From assembly GCA_030680075.1 (NCBI GenBank), contig JAUXWR010000313.1, positions 17,885-81,884 of the forward strand: a DNA stretch of 64,000 bases, read 5' to 3'. Made by a program: the position numbers and the translations under genes. Below, one piece after another: positions 17,645 to 27,665 of the stretch. Position 1 is the stretch's first letter. The number at the start of each line of letters is the position of its first letter. A model generated the notes under the pieces. The model did no database searches. It saw nothing but the letters and a program-made list of their open reading frames with translations, and was not told the origin of the DNA. The DNA is from Legionella sp. (GTDB lineage Bacteria; Pseudomonadota; Gammaproteobacteria; Legionellales; Legionellaceae).

Positions 17645-20600
17645 ATGAGCAAACCAGCTGATACATTAAAAAAACGAATTAACCAGATAAAAAATGTTGA
17701 TTTAAGTAACCTTCTTTTAGCGCATTTCAACCCGGACGCCATCGAAAACCATCATTTTTTTTCTAAAAATCAGGCTAACACACGCCCCTTGGCCACATCT
17801 GGACGCGCAATCTGTGCCCCCCCAAACGCCCCTCCATATGAGATTGTTCTAAACATGGTGTTTGCATTTGCACCTATTAGCGTATGCGATGACGTTACCG
17901 ATGTACTAGTCAACTTAACGGATCATCAGTTTATTGGAATGCTCTCTGATAGAAGGATAAATGAAGTAAAAGATCTTAATGAAGGCGTTATGTCCACCTT
18001 AATGCAATATGCGCCGGCAAGCAGCAAATTTAAAATAATTTCTCGTATTAATAAGTTGTGGGAAATAGAGCAAGTTTCGCTACTTTTTGGTGAGCCTGGT
18101 GAGCGAAATTTTTCCAATTTTCTTGAATTGTTTAATCCCCTTGAACCAGACTCATCAAAAGCATTACTAACATTACTACAATCATTTAATAAAAATGAGC
18201 GCTTCAAATTATTTCAAACATCTTCATTTTCTTATAAAGCATTTATTGATTTTTTTAAGCAAAATAATGATGAAGAACTTTCATTGGCTATGCTTAAAAT
18301 TCTCAACGAATACGAGAGAGACGAATTAAAAAAATTAGTATTTGGCAGTAATACCGGCTTTTTTGCTACTGATTCGAATTTATCACACGTGGTTTTTCAA
18401 AACCAGACACCATTGGTAGTAAATAAACTATTTGAAATTATAATAAAGCTTGAGGAATTTGATTTAAGAACATTATTAACAAACCGCGCCCCTGAATCTG
18501 ATGAAACCCCGCTTGAAATAGCGTTTAAACGCAAAGACGCCGATGTGGCAAGTATCATTATACGTGAGCTAATGAAAAAGCGCGAGCTTAAATCCTTACT
18601 AAGCGCTGTTTCCACCTCTAAATGTTTTTCCCCTATTCATCACGCGGCAGCTAATAACAATATCAGGGCAATTACCTGCTTTATTGAACACCCCAATGCA
18701 GACGTTTATCACTGTTCTTATTCCACCAAGCAAACCTTGCAGGACATTGCCGCAGAAAAAAATTATCGTGATATTGTAACGCTAATTGATGCACTACCTC
18801 TTTATAGAGTTATTACTGATAAACACCTCAAAAATAGAGAGTTAAGCGCGCGGGAAGCATTACAAATCCGTCAACAAATTAATGACAACCCTGCGATATT
18901 AATTTGTCGCTCATCAGATGGCAGTCGAATGTTGCATCATGCAGCCAAACAGGGCAACGTCTCCGTTACCAGAGCACTGCTTAAAGAAGGTGCAAGACTT
19001 GAACACACGGACAATAATAACCTCACTGCCATAGATGTTGCCGTAGAAAATAATCGTGTAGGGATATTAGAATGCTTCTCAGAAGTGATTGCAGCAAGCC
19101 CTGATATTTCATTGCCCACATTTGCACTCACTTTAAACAGGCTCCCTGCCTCTGCAAACAAAGCACCGCTGGATAAAGTGCTGCAAACACCAACCACGAA
19201 TTATCTAAATGATACGTTAAGTACTTATGCGCATCATTATAATGACGCTACTGTTTTTTTCATTTTGGAGGCAGCCAAATTTCTAAATGAAACCGCTCAA
19301 ATTGATTTACTTAAAGCGCTCGCCATTTTTTTACAAACCAATCTCGAAAAATTAGCAGCACGTGCGCGCGATTCGCAACAGCCGCTGTTGTTTTGCCTTC
19401 TCTTCTCGATTAATCCAGAGATGCTTGTACAGCTGCTTTCCTCACTTAATTTGAGCAAGAAGCAGTCTTATCAATTGGGGCTTGTTCTCCTGCATGGCCT
19501 GGTACAGCCGGCTATTTTTTCACCACTATCACGCGAATCTCACCAGCATTATCTTAAGTTATTACACCATTTGAGTAATGACAGTCATAATCTCCCTTTA
19601 TCGCTTGCCAGCTTTCACCTCAAACACAGCAATTTAACCTCTTTGCCGCCTGAAATTTTACAAGAATTAAGCACCTTCTTAAGCACGGACTTACATCTTT
19701 CGCACGTAAAACAACGCTGCAGTGCTCCTTTGATCGTATTAACACTGCAAAAACTGCTTAATGAAGCGCCTTTGCAACAAAAAATAATTGATGATTTACT
19801 AGGAGATCTCGTCAATGAGCTATCTCTGTTTAATAAAGAAAAAAGCAGTTTAGATGACGCGGAGCTTCTCTTATTTCTTAACTTGACTATGCATCCAACC
19901 CTTAAAACATTTCTACAAAATCAATTAGACATAATGGGTGAAGATAGCCCTCTACAAAAAAGACTTATGGCTTTATTTGCGCGCGTGCAGCGCACTGATG
20001 TGCTATTGCCCGACAGTTTTTTACGAACTTTATTTATCAATTTCGCGACAAGTAAAAGTATGGTCATTGATGCCCAAAACCACCCTGCAATTCGGGAGCT
20101 TCTAGCCATTGCCAACAACGTGGAAACGGCTAAAATCAGTCAATGCATGCTTGATATCGTGGAGCCTCAACTCGTATTGAATTCAAGACTTTCACCGCTA
20201 TCTTCTTCACGTCAAATTGACGGGGATGCCCTCTTATTAAGTCAATGGCTTTATTCTTTAAATGACAAAACAAATCGATTCGAACTTATTCCATTAATCA
20301 ATAAATTGGATAGCTACAGCCTCTGGATTAAAGCATTAATAGCAAAGCTGCCGCTTAATAATTATTTGGAACTCGAACAATCCTTAACCGCAGCGGCCGA
20401 TGAGATTAATTTTCTGGCAAACTATATTTTTAATGCGCACGTCTCAACGGAGGTTATCGACAAGGCGTTATTAACGACCAAATATAGTCAGTTAAAACGA
20501 TCTGTTAATGAAGTAAGTTGCAAACTTGGGAGCCTTGATAAAAACAGTGAGTTTTATCTGAGTCAGAAGCACTGTATTGAAACGATTTTCACATTAAGTT

Positions 20601-23600
20601 TAGTAGAAAATGTTAAAGCTGTCGTTTCTGAAATCCAGACCGTCTGTAAAAGACTGGACGATGAAAATCTTAAGCACCTAAATTATTTAATTTCAAATTT
20701 GCCAGACTCTCCAGCGCTGCAACCCTTGGTAACTTTATTTTCAGGGCAAAGAGAACAAGAAAACCACGAGGATATTATAAGCGCCGGCCAAGCTCTCGAC
20801 AGCCAAACAAACCAATTGGTGACACCACTGATTCATCATGTCATTGAAGGCCTTTTGTCCAGGGTTGATTGTATTTCTCACGTAGATACGGTACTTCGCT
20901 GGATTTATCTGGGTACATCACCCGGCGATAGTGGGCTGATTTTCACTAAATTTGCAAAGTTAACCAGAGCGTTAAATCCTGAAACCCGCGAAGCGATTAC
21001 GGCTCAGCTTAATCAGGAGCTATCTCTCATACGAAATAGCGTGACAATTATTATGGGCTTACAATGCCTGATGGTGACGAATGTCACATTGCCACAATTA
21101 CTGGAAACTCTCTACACGTCGGATGATGAATTATTATTGCAATTTCGAAGACTATGCATCCATGCAAAATCCTACGATTTGCTTTATTTGATTGACTACT
21201 TACTCGCTGCAAAAAAAGAAAGCATGCCTTTGGAGATGTTAATTTCCATGTGTCCCCATCACTCTTTACGTAATATTGCGGACTGGGTGCAAAATTTTAT
21301 CGATAAACTGGATAGCTACAGTTCTCGGGTTATGTCGATAAAAGTAGTTATCGAGGGGCTTTATTTAGACAATTCGACCCTGTCAACTCGCCTGGAAACA
21401 TTAAGCAGGCTTTTTCATGACCATATAATTTCGCCTGAAAGTCCTGCCATTTTGACGGTTATGTGTTCGTATCAGGATCTTCTTCAAAATGAGAAGAATA
21501 GGCACTTTTATCGTGAAATTCTCATCGCCTTTAATGAACTGCTACGAAGCACAACGCTGGATGGTGCGTATGATATTGTCTCAAAAATGCCCGTTGATTT
21601 ATTAAATTTGATAGTCCAACACAGTCTTTTTGGCGGAAGTTATGACGATAAAGTCCATAGAGACGCTTGCAAAAACTTACTTTCATTAATTTGTCAAAGC
21701 AATAATCAGTTAAGTGCAAACACCTTTAAGCTTATCAAATCACAATTGGGAAGGCAGGATTTTGATGTTCTCGGCGCTGAAAACTTAACCGACATTGCCA
21801 CTGAGATTTTAAATGAGCAAGATAACAGTTTAAATGACTGCACACTTAATGGCGTCTGGATCCAGCGTCTTTTGAGATCGCCGCGTTTTGTAGCCGCCGC
21901 AAATCCTCAAGTGTTACAACAGCTTATAGAACGCTATCGATTAATTTCCCTGACCTTAAAGCAGGATGAATTTGAAGACCTGAACAATCGGTTAAAGTCT
22001 GACATTAATTTGAATCCGCTCTATCGAGAGACCATAAAGAACATAGAAAATGAGATGGAATCACCTCATTCTAAAAAGGCCACTCTTCTTAAAAAACGCG
22101 AAGAATTACTTAATTTTCGTGCAGAAGACAGTATACGAGCATTGCTCATTGAGCTGGAAGAAAACTGCATCGCTGTCAAAGCCCAAGATCCCGTACTGGC
22201 AGATTCTGCCCTTGACGTTCTCTATGCTCATTATCACACCAACTTAAGCAGTCTTCGATCTGATTTATTATTCCAGGTAACGGATTATTTATATTCAGCA
22301 GCAGTTCGCAATAAAGGCGATATAGCACTTGCTCAAAGTACATTAATGGGATGGTTAGGCAAATATTTGCCCCATAAGAATTTTGAGCAAAAAGAATTGG
22401 CTCGTAAAAAGGATGTGACGCTTTATGATGCTGGAGGCAAAAAAATTGGCTTTGTAACTGAATCAAATCACGTGATGTCATTACTTGGCGATGAAATTTG
22501 TCCAATGACAAGCATTCAAAATGCTTATACTGGCATGCAATTTTATGACGACAACCGGCATATTATTGGCACTTTATCCGCAAAAGGCGAATTTAAACGA
22601 GACAATATATTTCAAGAAAACACCAGTGCCCAGCTTATCGCAAAGGTTCCAACGTCAGACCTCTCGCAATCACCTGCCGCGCTAAAACTACTGCTTGATG
22701 ATGTTTTATTGGAAAATTCCCTTGATGAGCTTTACAGTAATGCCGACAAATCCAGGCATTCGTGGATTGAAGAGCAAGTTCAAGCACAATTTCCTTTGCA
22801 TAGAGAGCGAGTTTCGTTTGAAAGTCTGCAAGCCATGGTAAAGTACCAAAGTATTTCATCGCTGCTTGATTTACTTAAAACGGTTGAACATAAAGAGAAT
22901 GCCCAGCAATTATTTAAAGCTATTATTGCAGACCCCAAAACACGCAAAGCCTTATTCAACCCTGATAATCAACATAGTTTTTTTGAGTTTTTAACACGCC
23001 ATAATCCATCACAACAGTTTGCGACTTTTCTTAGTGCATACTATGCTGAGCCGTGGTTTATTTCTGGCCTGCAAGCTTTTGCAAACTATGCCAAACTAAA
23101 TGCAGAGTCAGAGTTCCTGGTATCGGCCTTATTGATTCTCAATCAACACTGTTATAAGCAGGAGGTTCTTGCGGAAAATACTTACGACGCCATATTGCAC
23201 ACTTTGTTGCTCTCTGAGGAAGCCGCAACCATCATTTGGAAGTATTTCTTAACTGCTGATGTGTTAACCCAAATTCCTAAAGTTAACCCAGCCCTTGCAA
23301 AAGAATTGACGGGGTTTTTCTACAAACATCATATAACACCCCTTGTGGAAACTTTAAATGAGCAAGAAGGATGGGCATACAGTTATCAATACAAACTGCT
23401 TTTGCTCATTTTCACCCACCAGCGAAAGCAGATATTCTACCAAAAAGAACTTCGATATGCTGAGAAACTGGCATGGAGCCCTAAAGAATTAAGTCAGCTG
23501 TGCAAGTTTGTTAAAGGGCATAATAATCAGAAAAACGCTCAAGGCGCAGAGGGTCTTGGAAAAGAATTACTAAGCGAGCTAATTTTTCGCTGTGCTAATT

Positions 23601-24685
23601 TTGGCAATACGGAATTATTCTATCAACCTGATAAAACCTTTGATGAGAAAATGGCCACCCATACACTTCACCGGTCATATCTAAACGCTACCGCTCGAAG
23701 TTATATTAAAAAAGGATTACTCGCCAACTTGAAAAATTGGCTTAATAGACCCTCAAAGAATAAGGAGCTTGTTGCATCGTTAAAGGATAATCAAGCGATA
23801 ATCGAGTGGGAAAATATCAGCAAATCAACTTGGGAATTAAATGACAGCGTCGATTCGATGCCCTTAATCAGCGCTTTTTTAATTAATTATTCAGGAAATA
23901 AGGAACTACTGTCAGCCTTGATAAGTGATTTTTGTAATAGTAAAGCCGCAAAACAAAATCCCGAACTTATTCATAATCTTTCTGTCATCATGATAAAGCT
24001 ACCCAATAGAGATGTGAGCGCCTGTTTGTTTCAAACCCTGGAAGATTTTTTTATAAAAAATCCCAACCGCCTTGATGAGACGGTGTTTAAACACATGGCG
24101 GCTTATCATGCAGTGCAACACGTGAAGCTACCCCTCACGACTGTTCAGGAAAAATTACATTTAATCAATCACTTTGGTTTACAAAAAAATTATATGCTTG
24201 TCAGTCAATGTTGCAAGCTATTGGAGTCCGAGATAGACCCCGCGAATAGTGCCCGATTGAAAAAAATTAATATTGAAGCTACAGTTGAAAATCAGTTACA
24301 CAAGCATCGTGGAAAATGGTATTTTGCCTTATTGCAATTTTTTAAAAGATATTGGAACTATGGCTTTAGCGGGGTTAAGACACCGACGGGATCCGTTGTT
24401 TTTTGCGATATAGAGAGCAACTATGCTTCTCCGGTGGCTCCACTTCAAAACATTGAAACACCAATTCCGGGTGGGCAAGCAATAGCTAGTCAAATAGAGT
24501 TCCATAAGAAAATTAAAAGTCTGAAAGCGCGATATGATCGCTTTTTGGAAAAACAAAAAAGCATTAAAGAAGGTGGTTTTTCAAAGCCTGTGATTAATGA
24601 TGTAGCTGTAAACGCCATGAACCGGCCATTTTTTGAGCAACCCAAACAGCAGGTTCCGAACACAATCATTCCCGGATTACGCTAG
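17645..24685 (+). CDS. Giant ankyrin-repeat protein, 2346 residues, effector candidate
   Basis: A single uninterrupted frame for a 2346-residue protein, with an AAGGAA Shine-Dalgarno before the ATG. Residues about 275-475 carry several ankyrin-like units (TPLEIAFKRKDADVA, SPIHHAAANNNIRAI, RMLHHAAKQGNVSVTRALLK, TAIDVAVENNRVGIL). The rest is mostly leucine-rich and apparently helical with no recognised catalytic domain. A short beta-rich insert near 1590-1655 (VTLYDAGGKKIGFV, YDDNRHIIGTLSAKGEF) stands out. No signal peptide or membrane segment is seen. The last residues (PGLR) and stop codon come from a REP-like palindrome. Size, ankyrin repeats and genomic setting suggest a Dot/Icm substrate; this is inference. 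Confidence 0.7.
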   Translation: MSKPADTLKKRINQIKNVDLSNLLLAHFNPDAIENHHFFSKNQANTRPLATSGRAICAPPNAPPYEIVLNMVFAFAPISVCDDVTDVLVNLTDHQFIGMLSDRRINEVKDLNEGVMSTLMQYAPASSKFKIISRINKLWEIEQVSLLFGEPGERNFSNFLELFNPLEPDSSKALLTLLQSFNKNERFKLFQTSSFSYKAFIDFFKQNNDEELSLAMLKILNEYERDELKKLVFGSNTGFFATDSNLSHVVFQNQTPLVVNKLFEIIIKLEEFDLRTLLTNRAPESDETPLEIAFKRKDADVASIIIRELMKKRELKSLLSAVSTSKCFSPIHHAAANNNIRAITCFIEHPNADVYHCSYSTKQTLQDIAAEKNYRDIVTLIDALPLYRVITDKHLKNRELSAREALQIRQQINDNPAILICRSSDGSRMLHHAAKQGNVSVTRALLKEGARLEHTDNNNLTAIDVAVENNRVGILECFSEVIAASPDISLPTFALTLNRLPASANKAPLDKVLQTPTTNYLNDTLSTYAHHYNDATVFFILEAAKFLNETAQIDLLKALAIFLQTNLEKLAARARDSQQPLLFCLLFSINPEMLVQLLSSLNLSKKQSYQLGLVLLHGLVQPAIFSPLSRESHQHYLKLLHHLSNDSHNLPLSLASFHLKHSNLTSLPPEILQELSTFLSTDLHLSHVKQRCSAPLIVLTLQKLLNEAPLQQKIIDDLLGDLVNELSLFNKEKSSLDDAELLLFLNLTMHPTLKTFLQNQLDIMGEDSPLQKRLMALFARVQRTDVLLPDSFLRTLFINFATSKSMVIDAQNHPAIRELLAIANNVETAKISQCMLDIVEPQLVLNSRLSPLSSSRQIDGDALLLSQWLYSLNDKTNRFELIPLINKLDSYSLWIKALIAKLPLNNYLELEQSLTAAADEINFLANYIFNAHVSTEVIDKALLTTKYSQLKRSVNEVSCKLGSLDKNSEFYLSQKHCIETIFTLSLVENVKAVVSEIQTVCKRLDDENLKHLNYLISNLPDSPALQPLVTLFSGQREQENHEDIISAGQALDSQTNQLVTPLIHHVIEGLLSRVDCISHVDTVLRWIYLGTSPGDSGLIFTKFAKLTRALNPETREAITAQLNQELSLIRNSVTIIMGLQCLMVTNVTLPQLLETLYTSDDELLLQFRRLCIHAKSYDLLYLIDYLLAAKKESMPLEMLISMCPHHSLRNIADWVQNFIDKLDSYSSRVMSIKVVIEGLYLDNSTLSTRLETLSRLFHDHIISPESPAILTVMCSYQDLLQNEKNRHFYREILIAFNELLRSTTLDGAYDIVSKMPVDLLNLIVQHSLFGGSYDDKVHRDACKNLLSLICQSNNQLSANTFKLIKSQLGRQDFDVLGAENLTDIATEILNEQDNSLNDCTLNGVWIQRLLRSPRFVAAANPQVLQQLIERYRLISLTLKQDEFEDLNNRLKSDINLNPLYRETIKNIENEMESPHSKKATLLKKREELLNFRAEDSIRALLIELEENCIAVKAQDPVLADSALDVLYAHYHTNLSSLRSDLLFQVTDYLYSAAVRNKGDIALAQSTLMGWLGKYLPHKNFEQKELARKKDVTLYDAGGKKIGFVTESNHVMSLLGDEICPMTSIQNAYTGMQFYDDNRHIIGTLSAKGEFKRDNIFQENTSAQLIAKVPTSDLSQSPAALKLLLDDVLLENSLDELYSNADKSRHSWIEEQVQAQFPLHRERVSFESLQAMVKYQSISSLLDLLKTVEHKENAQQLFKAIIADPKTRKALFNPDNQHSFFEFLTRHNPSQQFATFLSAYYAEPWFISGLQAFANYAKLNAESEFLVSALLILNQHCYKQEVLAENTYDAILHTLLLSEEAATIIWKYFLTADVLTQIPKVNPALAKELTGFFYKHHITPLVETLNEQEGWAYSYQYKLLLLIFTHQRKQIFYQKELRYAEKLAWSPKELSQLCKFVKGHNNQKNAQGAEGLGKELLSELIFRCANFGNTELFYQPDKTFDEKMATHTLHRSYLNATARSYIKKGLLANLKNWLNRPSKNKELVASLKDNQAIIEWENISKSTWELNDSVDSMPLISAFLINYSGNKELLSALISDFCNSKAAKQNPELIHNLSVIMIKLPNRDVSACLFQTLEDFFIKNPNRLDETVFKHMAAYHAVQHVKLPLTTVQEKLHLINHFGLQKNYMLVSQCCKLLESEIDPANSARLKKINIEATVENQLHKHRGKWYFALLQFFKRYWNYGFSGVKTPTGSVVFCDIESNYASPVAPLQNIETPIPGGQAIASQIEFHKKIKSLKARYDRFLEKQKSIKEGGFSKPVINDVAVNAMNRPFFEQPKQQVPNTIIPGLR

Positions 24686-24703
24686 CGCTAATCCGGGCTA
24701 CTA
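24671..24703. repeat. REP-like palindrome overlapping the end of the giant gene
   Basis: CCCGGATTACGC followed by TAGCGCTAATCCGGG, a near-perfect palindrome at 24671-24697 followed by CTAC. It belongs to the TAGCCCGGATTA family. The stop codon of the preceding gene (24683-24685) lies in the loop-side arm. It may act as an mRNA-stabilising hairpin between two convergent genes. Confidence 0.7.
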
Positions 24704-24711
24704 AGCTATGT

Positions 24712-25146
24712 CTAGGTATCATTAAAGCTATTAAAACTGGTATGACGGCGCTTTTCCCGCACTTCTGCATCTTTTTCCTCGACTTTTTTCTTTCGAGCAG
24801 GAGATAAAAAAGCATGCCCTTGCCATCGTTCGCTATACTTAGTATTTTGAGCAGGATTTGCACGGCTATGCCAATCTTTACCATTTATCATTTCTACCGC
24901 GAATTTAGATGGTGCGGCCCCACTTCTCTCCTGTTTATATTTTAAGAATAAGTCATTAGTGTCAGGCGGTTTTCTATTATAAATAGTCAAACCAGCAATT
25001 TCTACTTTATCTGCGCTGACATGTTGTAAATAATCTTTAACAATATCCTGTAATATAATATCCGGATTCACCCCTTTTTTATCAACCAAGACATCTTTCT
25101 CTTTTTTGACGAACTCCATGTCTTTAGGTACAACGATGAATAACAT
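24712..25146 (-). CDS. Unknown 144-residue protein
   Basis: Not recognised. Starts at an ATG with a CTGGAG ribosome-binding site. The N-terminal half (LFIVVPKDMEFVKKEKDVLV) alternates strands and charged residues; the C-terminal half is basic and rich in Lys, Arg, Glu, with ARKKKVEEKDAEVREKRR suggesting a short charged helix. No signal peptide or membrane segment. It is convergent with the giant ankyrin gene, and it lies 121 bp downstream of the RES toxin stop codon on the same strand, so it could be a trailing gene of that module. No function is proposed. Confidence 0.5.
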   Translation of the reverse strand: MLFIVVPKDMEFVKKEKDVLVDKKGVNPDIILQDIVKDYLQHVSADKVEIAGLTIYNRKPPDTNDLFLKYKQERSGAAPSKFAVEMINGKDWHSRANPAQNTKYSERWQGHAFLSPARKKKVEEKDAEVREKRRHTSFNSFNDT

Positions 25147-25267
25147 CTGATTTCTCCAGGATTTATTTTATATTATAGTTTATAAATTCACAGGGATGAG
25201 TTGAAAATATCACATAAATAATTAATTTACGAGCGAACTGGATAATTTAAAGCCAACATGGAGATAG

Positions 25268-25936
25268 CTAACACTGAACCGATTTTCTAACTTCACCAAT
25301 AACGTTTCCATCCCAGATATAATCATAATGCCCCGCTTGCACGGGAATTGTAAGAGCAGGCGGCCTAAATACCGCGATACAGGTAGCATTGACATTACGA
25401 ACACTGGGATAGATCAACCCCCATTCATTTTGGGACTTTATCTCTCGTCCAAATGCCTGGCTATTTTTATAAGAGTCAACGTCTGGATTGAGGTAACTCT
25501 CATAACCATTGCCGGATAAATCAACAAGGCTTTTGTTCGTAAAGGCCGTGTATTCTCGCATTTGAGAGACACAGGGTGGCTCATTTGACGCTTGTAAAAA
25601 TCGCTCCCGATGAAATTTGGTTTCAGCAATTGCTGTTTGTATTGAATCGGCCGCATAATAAATCCCATAGGACGTCCCATCACTAAAACGTGACTCACCA
25701 AAATGAGTAAAGGCCGCCATTAATGGTGTCGCTCCAGGACCACCCACCCAATCATCTTTTGCAACAAGATGAATGTGCCCATAGTCATTGGTCAATCTGT
25801 CATTCGTCAGCCCCTCAAGCAGGGCAATTTGCAAAAGCTCTTCAGGCGAGTCAGCCCAATCAAAAAAATTAACAGGTGGATAACGAGATGGAATAAGGCG
25901 GTGGGTTTTGCGGGTAAACTCCTTGTAAATATACAT
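25268..25936 (-). CDS. RES-domain toxin (NAD+-degrading family)
   Basis: 222 residues from the ATG at 25936 (MYIYKEFTRKTHRLIPSRYPP); the longer frame from 25984 would lie inside the antitoxin gene. The RES signature residues are visible: arginine in THRLIPSRYPP, glutamate in TAIAETKFHRERF and serine in WGLIYPSVRN. GTSYGIYYAADS is also typical. Characterised RES toxins (for example MbcT) deplete NAD+ by phosphorolysis or hydrolysis. The gene follows its antitoxin by 4 bp. The C-terminal segment (HYDYIWDGN) matches family endings. The toxin call is strong from domain plus context; activity is untested. Confidence 0.88.
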   Translation of the reverse strand: MYIYKEFTRKTHRLIPSRYPPVNFFDWADSPEELLQIALLEGLTNDRLTNDYGHIHLVAKDDWVGGPGATPLMAAFTHFGESRFSDGTSYGIYYAADSIQTAIAETKFHRERFLQASNEPPCVSQMREYTAFTNKSLVDLSGNGYESYLNPDVDSYKNSQAFGREIKSQNEWGLIYPSVRNVNATCIAVFRPPALTIPVQAGHYDYIWDGNVIGEVRKSVQC

Positions 25937-25940
25937 CGGA

Positions 25941-26327
25941 TTAATAACCTCTCCAAAAATCCAGAAAGCGACGTACTTCAGCAAGCCTTAACAGACTGCC
26001 TTCCATAATATAGTTTCGCGGCGTTAACCCATTAAATGGTGGCAATGAATTTTCCCGGTCAATCCATGACATTGCCTGCAGGCTATCGACAAATAAAATA
26101 CGCAAATTTTTGTAAATCCCGAGCAATAATGAAATTCGCTCTTTTTCATCGCGACTTAGATTGCCTTCGAGTTTGTTGATACCTTTATAATAGGAAGACG
26201 TGGCCATATCTCCCATTAACCGCATCGCTTCATTTTTATCAAAATGAAACCGCTCAACCAGATTTTTAAGCGATTTCCATGCAATTTCATTGGAAATTAA
26301 CAATGGGGTTTGGGGCGAAACTCTCAT
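25941..26327 (-). CDS. Xre/MbcA/ParS-type antitoxin of the RES toxin
   Basis: 128 residues, the first gene of the toxin-antitoxin pair. The N-terminal part carries a helix-turn-helix-like stretch (FHFDKNEAMRLMGDMATSSYYKG), and the C-terminal half is the MbcA/ParS toxin-binding domain (RISLLLGIYKNLRILF, ending in GLTPRNYIMEGSLLRLAEVRRFLDFW). The last segment is the family's characteristic tail that plugs the toxin active site. It probably represses its own promoter; a TTGTAGCATACAA palindrome lies 13 bp upstream. Order antitoxin-then-toxin fits the family. Confidence 0.85.
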   Translation of the reverse strand: MRVSPQTPLLISNEIAWKSLKNLVERFHFDKNEAMRLMGDMATSSYYKGINKLEGNLSRDEKERISLLLGIYKNLRILFVDSLQAMSWIDRENSLPPFNGLTPRNYIMEGSLLRLAEVRRFLDFWRGY

Positions 26328-26340
26328 CTGGTTTCCTTAT

Positions 26341-26369
26341 TTGTAGCATACAAGAAGTATAATACAATT
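26341..26369. promoter_or_regulatory. Candidate operator for the RES/Xre module
   Basis: TTGTAGCATACAA (26341-26353) is a palindrome with 5-bp arms, followed at once by GTATAATAC-type symmetric sequence (about 26358-26366). Both lie 13-40 bp upstream of the antitoxin start in the position expected for autoregulation. Binding is inferred, not shown. Confidence 0.35.
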
Positions 26370-26485
26370 TTAGAAAATATTCTAATTATGTAATTACGTT
26401 ATCTGAAAGCCTAAGGCAATGCGGGGCTTAAACTAATTGCTATAATTAAGTTGTTCTATTATAAAATGGATTTATGGAGAAAATG

Positions 26486-26719
26486 ATGGATACTGCCGAA
26501 AAAATTTCCAACCCAACCAAATTCTATCGCCACCCTAATGAAGTGAGAGATGATGACACTTTAACTAAAGAAGAAAAAATAACGCTACTCTTAAACTGGC
26601 AAGACGATGAGAAATTAAAAAGCATTGCCACTGAGGAAAATATGCTTCCCCCTTTCCCCAATGAGAAATCTTATATGGCTTGTATTGAAAAATTGCTGGA
26701 GTATTATCAATCAAACTAA
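26486..26719 (+). CDS. Unknown small acidic protein
   Basis: 77 residues starting at the ATG at 26486, favoured because GGAGA at 26476-26480 is correctly spaced; ATGs at 26474 and 26483 are alternatives. The sequence (FYRHPNEVRDDDTLTKEEKITLLLNWQDDE) looks like a conserved cytosolic protein seen near stress or core genes in related bacteria, but I do not assign a family. No membrane segment. It is divergent from the RES/Xre pair and upstream of the purine phosphorylase. Confidence 0.6.
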   Translation: MDTAEKISNPTKFYRHPNEVRDDDTLTKEEKITLLLNWQDDEKLKSIATEENMLPPFPNEKSYMACIEKLLEYYQSN

Positions 26720-26837
26720 CAGCAATAAAATAGAAATGCGCATGCTCTTGTAACCAACAATGATACTTAGTATATTCTGCACCCTGTTTGATATACCCCT
26801 CTATCACCAATACTTCAAAGAGACATGTGGATTTAAT

Positions 26838-27665
26838 ATGACAACAATGAATAATGCCGCGCAATTGGCTGCAGAAAAAATAAAACAACGCATGCCAGGC
26901 TTTAAGCCAACAGTGGGAATAGTGCTTGGTTCAGGATTAGGCAGCTTTGCCGAGCAATTGGAAAATCCTATCGTTATTAATTATGACGAACTTCCCGGCT
27001 TTCCCAAATTAACCGTGCATGGCCATGTTGGAAACATGGTTCTTGGGTTTCTGTCCGGTACTGCTGTTGCTTGCTTGCAAGGCAGAGCACACAGTTACGA
27101 AGGAATTAACCATGATATCGTCAAAACCTACGTCAGAACCTTGCGTTTATTAGGTTGCGATTACTTTTTAGCCACAAATGCCTCTGGCTCATTGCGTGAA
27201 GAAGTAGGCCCTGGCGAGTTAATGCTGATTACTGATCATATTAATATGCAACCCGGCAATCCACTGACAGGCCCTAATGACGACGAGTTTGGTCCTCGCT
27301 TTTTCCCCCTGGATAATGCCTATGACAAAGACATGCGTGATAAACTTTTACGCATTGCGAAAGAGGAAAACATTGCTTTAAGTCAAGGGGTTTATCTTGC
27401 AGTTTTAGGACCTAATTACGAAACAGCAGCAGAAATTAAAGCGTTTCGCCTAATGGGAGCTGACGCTGTTGGGATGTCAACCGTTCCTGAAGTTTTAGTC
27501 GCCAATCACTGCGGTATGAAAGTTGCGGTAATTGCAACCATTACCAACTATGCAACAGGTCTGGCAAGTTGCAGCCATAGCCATGAAGCAGTCGTACAAA
27601 CGGCGTCACAAGCCTCTGAACGCTTAAATCGACTGGTTAAACAATTTGTAGCAACACTTGCATGA
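26838..27665 (+). CDS. punA: Purine nucleoside phosphorylase (inosine/guanosine/xanthosine type)
   Basis: 275 residues from the ATG at 26838 (MTTMNNAAQLAAEKI); the frame is open further upstream but the extra 26 residues do not resemble the family. The enzyme splits purine nucleosides with phosphate to base and ribose-1-phosphate. Phosphate-binding GIVLGSGLGSFAEQL, LQGRAHSYEG and the base-binding ATITNYATGL are all present, as is the VGMSTVPEV motif, placing it in the trimeric PNP family II. It overlaps deoC by 4 bp, giving a nucleoside-salvage pair. Confidence 0.92.
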   Translation: MTTMNNAAQLAAEKIKQRMPGFKPTVGIVLGSGLGSFAEQLENPIVINYDELPGFPKLTVHGHVGNMVLGFLSGTAVACLQGRAHSYEGINHDIVKTYVRTLRLLGCDYFLATNASGSLREEVGPGELMLITDHINMQPGNPLTGPNDDEFGPRFFPLDNAYDKDMRDKLLRIAKEENIALSQGVYLAVLGPNYETAAEIKAFRLMGADAVGMSTVPEVLVANHCGMKVAVIATITNYATGLASCSHSHEAVVQTASQASERLNRLVKQFVATLA

